From the NCBI RefSeq assembly GCF_022581195.2, contig NC_061455.1:5514120-5578119 (forward strand): a DNA stretch of 64,000 nucleotides, in the 5' to 3' direction. Below the pieces are notes generated by a model, which was not told where the DNA came from, ran no database searches, and saw only the letters and a list, made by a program, of their open reading frames with translations. Every line of letters begins with the position of its first letter. Within the stretch, counting starts at the first letter, position 1. The stretch is from Helicoverpa zea. Its lineage: Eukaryota; Arthropoda; Insecta; Lepidoptera; Noctuidae. Of this stretch, positions 55,346 through 64,000 are shown one piece after another. A program made the position numbers and the translations under genes.

Positions 55346-58213
55346 CTGCAACAAAAAAGAATTTGGTAAATGCAAATATAAAGGAGATAAAAATATTTCA
55401 TTGCTAACAATTTTTTTTATTTCGTTATTGTACTAACCTGCAATACTCTACAGGTAAATTCAGTGTCTTATACCACAATAATATGCTTAAAGCAATACTC
55501 CACGTCCTTAGTGGCCCAAATATAAAAGACATTGTTCCATACTCTAGCCAGAAGAAGTATGCCAATAACAACTGTATTGACAATAGGAAAACGAATGGCA
55601 AATTCTTTATCAGCCGTCGAATTCCTCTCACATTATGCCCAAATAGACGATGGTCTAAACAGTGGGCTAATACAAATACTAGGGGTATTTGCACAAACAT
55701 TAGCTGCACGCTTCCATACATATATGTAAAGGGTTCAGGCAAAAATGCACCCTTTATCAGGATACCCCACGCGAAAATGGCTCCTACATAGCCATCTATC
55801 AACTCTCCAATAGCCCAAGGTCCAAAGGGAATGTAAACTGCATACAACACAATTGGATAAAATATTCTATCAATTTTACTCAATAGCCAAAGTCTTCTCA
55901 ATACATGTCTGCCAAATCTTCTTCTGTATCTTGGAGGAAACTTTTGCATCCTTAAAATTACCAATGGTAAAACATTTGCCATTAGAAGGGTTGCGAAGAT
56001 TGCCTGAAACTGTTAACAACTTTTAGATAAAATAAAATCAAGATATATACAAAAGATCTGATATTAAAACTTTTATGCAAAACTTACCACCACACCAGCA
56101 TCCAACATGAGCAAAATTCTGGGTGATATTTCAAAACTCATTACACTACCATCCAACGTAAATGGATGTTCTACAAAAGCCTCTTTTTCTAATTCGTCTT
56201 TAACTTTCACATACAAATAGCTAATACCCTTTTTAAATAAGTGAGGCAGCCATTGACAAACGTAAAGTGGTCCTTGGGTGTGCCTGCATGCCATCCAACT
56301 GATTTGATCAAAGGAAATTTGAACAGTCTTAACATCAACATCACTAAATGCAAGTATTCTTATGTGGGATGAGTCAGGTATTAAGTGTAAGGGTTCTCTA
56401 CCAGGCATGGTGTACCTGGCGTGCTTAGGATTTGTGACCAGCACAAGGGGCCAGACATTGTGCTTTTGATCAACAAATGAGAAAATCCCATGATCTATAG
56501 CTGCCAATCTGTACATTCTGTTGTCTTTCCAATCTCCTAACTCAAGCTCTAAATAACCTTTCTTCTGTTTTGTGTACATTCTTGGTACCAAACCTCCCAT
56601 GGAATGTAAGTGCCCACAAACATACACCTGTGAACCAAAACTACTGCCAATGAGTTGGCGCAAGTCTATTTTTTGGCCTTCATGCTCTAAAGATAATATA
56701 CATGAGGTAGGGTAGTGTCCAAACCAAACAATATGATCAGCCTTGCTTTCAGCTTCTGCTTTTAGCTTTTGTACAGTCTGCTGCTCTGTAGCATCGAGAA
56801 TGCCAATAAAATTAAATGGTCTCCTGAGTCCTGGATCTGGACATGCATCTATCCCCAAAAATGCTACATTTACACCATTTGTTTCTTGAAAATGCACATA
56901 AGATTTAGCATGCTCCAGGCCTTGTACAGAATAGTTCCGGAAATAATTCTCCTGATCATTTATTGTTCTGATGTTAAAGTTATCTGCAAAATAATTTCAT
57001 TAGATAAAGAGATAATTCTTTCAACAAAAAATAAATCTCAATATAAATGCAGCAGCTATTTTGGTTTTATCAGTTTAGAACTCAAAAGTTAAAAATCACA
57101 CTGATAAGAATAATCCTCACAAAATGATTGAGCTAGATAACATTGACAAATCTATAAAAGTAATCTGATTCAAGCTGTTATAAATTTCTACATAACAAAA
57201 AATACTGGACATGATAAACAAAGGAAAGAATGAACTCTGTTATTGACTTATTACTCTTTGTTTAAGTATATTACAAATGAAAGAGATTACACAATCTATT
57301 GGATTAAAAGATGATAACTTTATCCTCTAAGGATAATATTTTTTATAGAAACATTGTAGTGCACATTATGTACTAGAAATATATAACAAAAAAGTTAGGC
57401 AACAGTCACAATACCTATTTAATTATGTACATAGCTGCTATTTGCTTTGTTCATTTACTCACTACCCTTTAATGTTAATGATACATATTTTCAAAATAAT
57501 TTCACTTTTAAATATAAATAAAAATAATACAATACCATGATTTCCTCTTATGTCTAACCAGACAGTAGTTTCAGTCACTCCTGACTCCTTCACTATGTTA
57601 TGATAGTATATCCATTCTTTCTTCACTTGGGAACTGCCCAAGTTATCTTTGGCTTTAGCATCGGTCAAGTCGCCCGTGGCCAAAACAATGGCAGGGTTAA
57701 TTATCTTCACGGTATTGTCACAAAACTGTTGAAACTGTGATATCCTGCCAGGATCTCGAAAAATACTGATATGTATATCTGAAATCTAGAATAAACAAAC
57801 TTGTTTATGATGCTATTTAGTTTTACAATTTGGACAATGCAGATATAAATAATTCCAAATGTTACAACGTAAAAAGAGCGGGCATTATTTACATATCTAT
57901 AGGTACGACAATAGTCATCGTATTAACTTGCCTTTGTCTTTAAAACTACGTCACAATCAATTATATAGCAACCAAATAAAGAGAGCACTTTATTTAATTG
58001 ATTACATACCTGAAGAAACCAAATTAATTTCTCAGTAGTATCTGTTATTTTTCCATACTTCTCACCTAAATACTTGGTAAAGTTTATGCCTTCATTTTCA
58101 TTTTCAATATAAAAATTATGGTCCGTAGCGATTATATTTAACAAATTCGCCATAAAGATCGATACCAGTAATAGAACACATAAAATCCACACAGTACTTT
58201 TCGAAAGAACCAT
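55312..58213 (-). CDS. TMEM62: TMEM62-like membrane metallophosphoesterase, 5 coding exons
   Basis: Exons in transcript order: 58213-58010, 57785-57536, 56983-56088, 56003-55438, 55345-55312; 1950 nt, 649 residues, open across all junctions; human TMEM62 is about the same length. An N-terminal hydrophobic anchor (about residues 8-30) precedes a calcineurin-like phosphoesterase domain with the metal-binding motifs in order: DIH (71-73), GDLTD (106-110), GNHD (149-152, split by intron 2), GHYPTS (240-245) and GHLH (275-278). A beta-rich stretch follows, then about seven membrane segments from residue 440 on. All five metal motifs are intact, so phosphoesterase activity is plausible, but the family's substrate is not established to my knowledge. 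The start is the ATG at 58213 in good context (aaaaATGG); the frame extends upstream only without an ATG. Convergent with ABCG gene 2, with no functional link implied. Confidence 0.95.
55438..56003 (-). CDS. TMEM62: TMEM62 exon 4 (polytopic membrane region)
   Basis: Starts AIFATLLMANVLPLV and encodes a run of hydrophobic segments separated by short basic loops (RYRRRFGRHVLRR), ending VEYC. Acceptor agtttcag, donor gttagt. Intron phase 2. Confidence 0.95.
56088..56983 (-). CDS. TMEM62: TMEM62 exon 3 (metal motifs IV-V, beta-rich region)
   Basis: A large 896-nt exon: starts DNFNIRTIND, includes FLGIDACPDPG, WFGHYPTS, YVCGHLHSMGG and ELELGDWKDNRMYR, and ends in the first C-terminal membrane segment. 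Acceptor ttttgcag, donor gtaagt. Intron phase 0. Confidence 0.96.
56984..57535. other. Intron 2 of TMEM62
   Basis: 552 bp of AT-rich sequence with regular splice ends; nothing recognisable. Confidence 0.5.
57536..57785 (-). CDS. TMEM62: TMEM62 exon 2 (metal motifs I-III)
   Basis: Starts ISDIHISIFRDPGRI and contains VLATGDLTDAK and WLDIRGNH; the intron splits the aspartate of GNHD (phase 1). Acceptor ttattctag, donor gtattg. Confidence 0.95.
58010..58213 (-). CDS. TMEM62: TMEM62 exon 1
   Basis: Residues 1-68: MVLSKSTVWILCVLLLVSIF signal-anchor region and a polar stretch ending KLIWFLQ. Donor gtatgt. Intron phase 0. Confidence 0.93.
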
Positions 58214-60489
58214 TTTTAAACTTAATATCCTCCAATTTTGTGTCACAAAATCATTGAATTAAATTATCAGAAAATTATCTTCAACAGTCAACAAGAAATC
58301 TGAAAAGTTCGATTTGACATTCGCTTCGTTTCCTCTGAATTTTGACATTAGTGTTTTCCAATTTGACAACTAGTGATGAGAGAAAAAATACGTGCTTTGA
58401 AAACGTTGACAAGATTTGGAATCGACTCTTTTCGCTATCGACTATTTTAGTTAATCGATTATAAAAATTCTACACAGTAGAGGCTTTTTCTATTTTCTTT
58501 CCTAAATTCCAAGAAACCAACAGATATAACCTAACTAGGAAATAATTAATAACAGCTATAGGAAAATGCGGCATCCCAAGTACACACATTGCAAGGCAGT
58601 TTTTGTTATATTTTGTCAGTCTAGGTAGGTCATCAAGGACTAGCTAGTATTAGTCGAAGCAATAATAAGTTTTGACCCGTAAAAATAGATGAATAATCTT
58701 TAACCCAAAAAGTTGGTAAATAAGTCCGTGCTCCTGTTACTGTTGATTTTATAACGACATCCTACATTTGATACAGTAGCTATGTTGCTACAGATACTAA
58801 ATAATACCTACACTGCATACATCAGCCTCAACTCAACAACGGCAACGTTACCGAGCCTGCATGATTCAGTCGTATCGCTTTTATTGAAAAATTTATTTTG
58901 TAGTTATGAAAAAATTTGTTCGACTTTCATAATTTCATCAGTAGGTATACATTATGAGTATTTAGCGTACCATCTTGAGATTGATGTAATGAATGGTTTA
59001 ACCATATCAGTGATTTTCCAAATAATGAGGCACCTTTTTTCTAATTAGGTACCAACTTTGCATTGTTTTGTACTTACGTTAGGTATTCATGGATGTAGAT
59101 GTAACACTACAATTCGTCATAGCCTAGTAGCTATAGCACCTTCCTCTGAAGTAGTTACGTATGCGGGTTCGATTCCAGGTCAGGTAAACATCTACCAGGC
59201 TAAGTAAATTGCTAATTATCTTAAGCTAAAAGGCATTTCCTTCTCTATATGTGAAGAGGCCTCCGCCTGAAGCCTACAGGCGAATTTTCTCTCTTCTGTA
59301 GTCCACAGCAATTTTGTCAATTCAAAAATTAAAAATTGTTGTTTCTAATGATGAGTTCATTTTCTAAATAGATTCTACAAAATACTGCATTATAACTGGC
59401 CCTAAGTCTTATCTTGTGCAGAGTGCCAAGATCAGTAATGTCTAGCAATCTCTAGAGTTCAAATATGTTTTTGTAACATTGGGTGCACCACAGAATGCGC
59501 GTAGATATTATGTTAGAAAAGATATACCTATAACTTCGGACATATGGGTTACTAGCTTCCCTCCGTGGTTTCTCCCGCGTCCCGTGATAACTGCTTCCCA
59601 AAGCCTGATGGTGACAAAAACTATCCTATATCCTTCTCCCGGGTCTATCTACCTATCGTCTAATTTTCAGCTTAATCGATTCAGTGAGGCCAAGGGATAT
59701 TTAAAGGGTTCATTTTTATATACATGTAAGTACGTACCTATAGAAACATCGGTTATTATAAGTAACCTAATTAATCTACTTACCTAGTTTACTCACATAC
59801 CTACCTAATATTGCTAGCACAAGAGACTCGCTCATTATGAAGTATCCTTCTTAAATAAATAATACAATTATTTTAGTGTTGTGAAGATACCTATTCACAA
59901 TTCGGATAAGAGTTTTGGAAAGTTCTACTTACAGCTTTTAGTTTAAAGAAAAATAGAAATAAAAACTCTTGTTTTGTAAAACGCCTCAAAGTGGGTTCAA
60001 ATTATCGTACAGCTTAAAATACTTAGGTAGGTACACGTAAATAGGTGTGTACCTAACTACCTACGAATATTTATACAGAAATACCGGCTACGGGTAAATA
60101 CCTGAGTTCTTATTTGGTACAGCTCGGCACCTACATAATGGACCTACATGTCGGGATCTACAACGTTTGATAAAACTAAGCATTATTTTATTTCTTACCT
60201 ACTTAATTCAACTCATGTGGTGTGATAACACCTGCCTATACCTAGGTATATCCCAGTTTTAGAATATTAATGTAGGTACCTAACTCAGATCAAATCATCG
60301 ATCTGAGGTACCTATTATGTATTATGTACATTTTAACAGTGCAGTAACTTAATGGACTAGGTACTTAACGACTTAAAACTAAAATATGAAATAAATATCA
60401 CCTATATTTCGCAGTATAAGGCTCTTCGTAGCCCTAGTTGTCGAATTAACTGTAAGCTAAACAAAAGATTAAGAGATGCTCATAGGCAG
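58214..60489. other. Upstream region of TMEM62 and following intergenic DNA
   Basis: The TMEM62 promoter must lie just above 58213, but no core element stands out. Further on are a SINE at 59115-59300 and a dispersed repeat at about 59552-59700 (ggtttctcccgcgtcccgtg). No gene is supported. Confidence 0.45.
59115..59300 (+). mobile_element. tRNA-derived SINE, second family
   Basis: An A-box-like tagcctagtagctatagcac is followed about 50 nt later by the B box gggttcgattccagg, then a body with tgtgaagaggcctccgcctg and aagcctacaggcg. The tRNA-like head plus unrelated body indicates a SINE rather than a tRNA gene; it differs from the SINE at 31655. Confidence 0.65.
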
Positions 60490-61090
60490 GTCGCCGGGGC
60501 CGCGGCCTCAAAGTGTTTGGAAATTCTATTTATTTTAATGGGCAGAGGTTGACCGCGCGCATTCCGTCCACACGGTGACGCCGCCGAGTCGCGTTGCACA
60601 CCGTACCCACACGGAGGCTCCAGCCTACAGCGGGCCTCGGCCGGTACCCGCGCGCCACTATCTTGCCGCATTCCACCGATCCGAAGTCGCGGCGCGCCCC
60701 GCGCGTGCCTTCGCCTGTGCCTTCGCCGCCGACCCACGCGCCCGCTTTGCTTCACTCAGTCGTACTAGCGCGCCCATGGACTTTGTGCGCCTCGACGTCA
60801 GCCGTCACGCCATTCAGCTCGCAACATCGCGCAACTTATAGTGAAGTGAAGTGCCAATGGATGCGGTTTACCTAGGATTATAGTGTCTTTACGTGCAGCT
60901 GCATTGGATTTGTCTATTCATGGTGAGTGAGGTGGACCCAGACGGCGCCACGGACAGCCTCTGTGGATGCGCGCGCTTTCACGATGCGGCCACTTTCATT
61001 TCATACGCATAGCTCGAATTCCGCGCGCCCGCGCCGACCGCACCGCGGCCGCTGACCCTGCGCTCGCGCGCCCTTCCTCGACACCACCAC
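60490..61090 (+). promoter_or_regulatory. GC/CpG-rich island: likely promoter and first exon of a further gene
   Basis: About 600 bp of strongly GC- and CpG-rich DNA inside AT-rich sequence, like the gene 1 promoter. It holds a TCAGT initiator-like site at 60756-60760, a short upstream ORF at 60857-60883, and an ATG at 60920 directly followed by a consensus donor gtgagt at 60923. One reading is a 5' exon ending at 60922 whose remaining exons lie beyond the window. Long open frames here on both strands look like composition artefacts. Gene identity unknown; a third ABCG cannot be excluded. Confidence 0.5.
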
Positions 61091-64000
61091 CGCAGCAATA
61101 CCAGCCAAGCTCAATGCTGCAAATGGTCAATGTAGACTGATAACCATTCAACACCTAGCTATAATAATAATGTCCCTATCATCGAACACATACCTACAAC
61201 AAGTCAACAACCGAGGAGGCAGGAAGTTGGCTAATGACTTTACTATTTTATGTTTTCAACATTTTAGTTTCATGCTTGTTTTTTTATTGCTACAGACAAC
61301 CTAGTGGATATAATTTTAATCTCTATAACTGGAAATCAATGCTGCTCACGTAACCCGAATACTCATTTCGACATTGTTTTGTTTTATAATTAAAACTTTG
61401 CAATCACTCATAGTTACAAATGTAAATAGAATTGGTGGTGTAATTAACTAAAATAATGCTGATAATTAACAGAAATGAATTTTAGTCACACAAGTCAATC
61501 CAAGTAGATATTTAGCAAAACTATTAAAATATGCAATAAGCAAGTACCTAAGCGTACCACTACTTTTTAAAACTCGTCCCGATCCGAAAAACAAACGGGA
61601 TTCGTTAAGCTAACACGTCACGATCTACTTATAAACAAACATCCTGCCTGATTCATACTAAGGATCAATTTTAAATATTTTTCTCATGACGTTACCTACT
61701 GTTTTAGTATGCGGAATTACCGGTATCAGGAAAGTCAAGTTCACCAATTAATTTACATGTAGGAAAAGATCACTAAGGAAGGATTACAATTTGATTTGTT
61801 ACATAACAATAGATATCAGAAATGGTCCTAAATGCTAACTGCAAACAAAAAATAAAACCTAAGCATAAGTTATGACGTGTTAGATAGATGCTGACATTGC
61901 ACGATCAAGTGAACTATTGATCGAAAGCGGTAAATAAAAACAAAAACACGTGGTTCATACAATTACATTCAAAAGTGAATACTATTCTAAGATTTCTGAA
62001 CGTTTAAGATTTGTTAACGTTGTGGAAGTAACGATAGAGGGAACTTATTATCAGCAGCAAATTCCTTATAGCGGACAGACCTGTCACAATAAGTCGACTA
62101 GTACCATTCTTAATTCTAACATGCAAGTTGAATATGCCAAATAGGAGCACTGGCCAAACAGGGATTACAACCTAGAACCCAATTTAAGCTGATTATGAAC
62201 TACAGGGTTGATTAAAAATTTAAAATCACATTTCAAAAAATATTTTCTGAATTAATAAACATCTTAAAAGGGCCTTGCGCAATAACAATGAAGGTCCATT
62301 ACGGTTTGATACATTTTGAATGATAAACGTGCATAACTGTAATACTTAGTGGTCTAACTCATCACTGCAGTGATTGATAAACTTGATGATTCATTAACTG
62401 GCAATAAACGACACACCGCGACCGCATTCCTTTGATAGCACAGCGAGTAGGTAAATAAAAGTAAATTTAACCAATGACAAAGCGTACCTACTTAAAATTT
62501 TATAGCATGTTTTGTCCCCTCTAGAACACCTGAAAACATTCTTTAGGTTGCCTATACTTTAGTTTTTTTAAATTACGTTTTACCAGTGGTTGTTTATTTG
62601 GAGCAGTTTTAAGAGATTTTCAATAAATCTGACACACAAGTTCAAGAGAAAAGGGAATGAGACAACTTTTCCTAGACTGTCACACCTTCAGCACGGTATT
62701 ATGTAGTGTTAGTAAGAGGGCAAGAAGGAAGGACATATCACATTCCAACCCAAATTATAATATGTACCCAATATTAATCTTTAATCGCTTTCTTGGCTTA
62801 TGCACCTTCTTATTGTAGTTAGAACATATTGATAAAGTCATATTGAAGGCGAATGTTTTCCGGTAACTCTGTAAAGACAATTCGATAAGCTTTATTTTTA
62901 AACACAAGCCATTGTATTCATTTGTTTGTAAATGCAGATATGGTTGCACTGTGCACTTACCTGCATGACTTATTTAATACTTCTCAATACTAGGCGTTTA
63001 ATCTCTACATTACTACTTACCTGCATTTGTACCTTCGAAGGGAATCGTGACCCAGATTTCTAAGCATTAGCTCTAACTTGGGAATCTAAACCCATATCGG
63101 TGTCTCTATGATTTTCGTTTGGAATTTGCGTTACCAGCCCGGTATCTCGTTGCGGTTAACAAACATAGGTCATTCAGGCATGTTGTAGTAAATATTCTTA
63201 TATCCTTAAGATATAAATAACAGAAATAAATTCATCTTACAAATAATATAAACCTTGTATAAGGATAAGGTACATTCAAGGATTGAAATATTCTCTTTAC
63301 TATACGTTACCTTGTTTCTAAATTTCACGTGAATCATCTTGACGACCTGTGGTTATTTAATGAATAAAACTATAGGTAATATGTGGTATTAGTCCAACAT
63401 TCTAATCGTAACATTTTGAGATCAATTAAAAATAAATTAAAATGTTTTAGATAATTAAACAAGTATTACGCAATAGATATAATAAATAGGTACTTTCCAA
63501 AGTTAAAATATTCATATCCATGAGGAAGGTTTATGATATTGGACCTTATGTACAGCTGGAACTTTAAAGAGAGCAAATAGGTAGGCTGAAAATCTCCGAT
63601 CTTCCGCATACCACCTTAGCAACAAACACAGCACCAAAATGCCCCAACCCCGACTCTATTCGCAATCGTCGGATGTAATCATTTAAGCCGCCAAGCCAAT
63701 CAAACTACGGATGTGCCCATTGAATCGTAAACTTTAATAGGTACCTACGTCAATTCTCGGTGGTGTTAAATGTGCTTAAAGTAAAACGTGCTTGCACACC
63801 TAGTGGTAACCGCCAAACAAGTCATTGGTTGTCGTCTCTATACACTGAATTTGAATACCTAGAATAGGTTCTAAGTTGATATAAAATCGTAGGTTCAAAG
63901 ACATCTATTTGCTTCAAGCCCTGCTCAAGTCATATGCATATACAAAACTAGCTTCCACCAGAGCGGTTTCATCCGCGTCCTGTGGAAGTAAGTATCCAGA
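61091..64000. other. AT-rich region without recognisable genes
   Basis: About 2.9 kb. If 60490-61090 is a + strand promoter, this is the start of its first intron. The last bases (about 63945-64000, tagcttccaccagagcggtt, then tcatccgcgtcctgtgg) are the beginning of the dispersed repeat also seen at 59552, cut by the window edge. Confidence 0.45.

Noticed and set aside
56769..57092. 107-codon + strand frame
   Set aside because: Antisense shadow of TMEM62 exon 3 and its flanking intron.
57462..57710. Independent start of a phosphoesterase within TMEM62
   Set aside because: The frame begins at a GTG inside exon 2; the upstream DIH motif and signal anchor are needed and are in frame through exon 1.
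60480..60875. Overlapping 88-93-codon frames on both strands
   Set aside because: Stop-poor because of CpG-rich composition; Pro/Arg/Ala-rich with no recognisable domain.
1..64000. CRISPR arrays, operons, prokaryotic or viral genes
   Set aside because: No regularly spaced repeats, Shine-Dalgarno-led gene trains or viral genes were seen; the spliced genes and repeat content are those of an insect nuclear genome.

Overview
The window looks like nuclear DNA of a moth or butterfly. It is AT-rich and intron-rich, with GT-AG splicing, frequent 'taggtacctac'-type motifs, and many short mobile-element remnants of kinds I recognise from lepidopteran genomes: non-LTR 3' ends with GATGATG tails, tRNA-derived SINEs, and MITEs with 'cccattttcaccaac' or 'cggcacggatatcgggc' ends. 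No bacterial, viral or CRISPR features were seen. The order-level call is by recognition, not by search.

Three complete protein-coding genes can be assembled exon by exon. (1) 1148-27348, + strand: a 622-residue ABC transporter half-transporter of subfamily G (ABCG1/ABCG4-like), 10 coding exons. (2) 30823-52277, + strand: a second, tandem 608-residue ABCG half-transporter, 11 coding exons. (3) 55312-58213, - strand: a 649-residue TMEM62-type membrane metallophosphoesterase, 5 coding exons, convergent with gene 2. In all three the reading frame stays open across every junction.

The two ABCG genes are tandem paralogues. All nine shared introns have the same phase, several exons have identical length (146, 239 and 345 nt), and the 257-nt exon 9 of gene 1 corresponds exactly to exons 9+10 (101+156 nt) of gene 2. 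Each encodes one ATP-binding domain followed by six membrane segments, so each must dimerise (with itself, with the other, or with another ABCG) to form a transporter. The substrate cannot be read from sequence.

Layout: 1-213 MITE; 774-1147 gene 1 promoter/leader; 1.1-27.3 kb gene 1 with long introns 1 and 2; 28.5-29.2 kb a TIR element between the ABCG genes; 30.8-52.3 kb gene 2, whose 12-kb intron 1 carries a SINE, a MITE, a LINE fragment and a ~1-kb GC-rich foldback element; 47.4-49.2 kb a decayed Tc1-like transposon with IR/DR ends in intron 5; 52.3-55.3 kb convergent intergenic DNA; 55.3-58.2 kb TMEM62; 59.1 kb a second SINE; 60.5-61.1 kb a GC/CpG-rich island that may be the promoter and first exon of a further + strand gene; 61.1-64 kb no recognisable gene.

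The most unusual structures are in gene 2: two 3' splice sites with retroelement tails within about 30 nt upstream, a MITE with perfect 60-bp inverted repeats only 22 nt past a 5' splice site, and an intronic foldback able to form a ~400-bp RNA hairpin. I found no convincing wholly new gene system.
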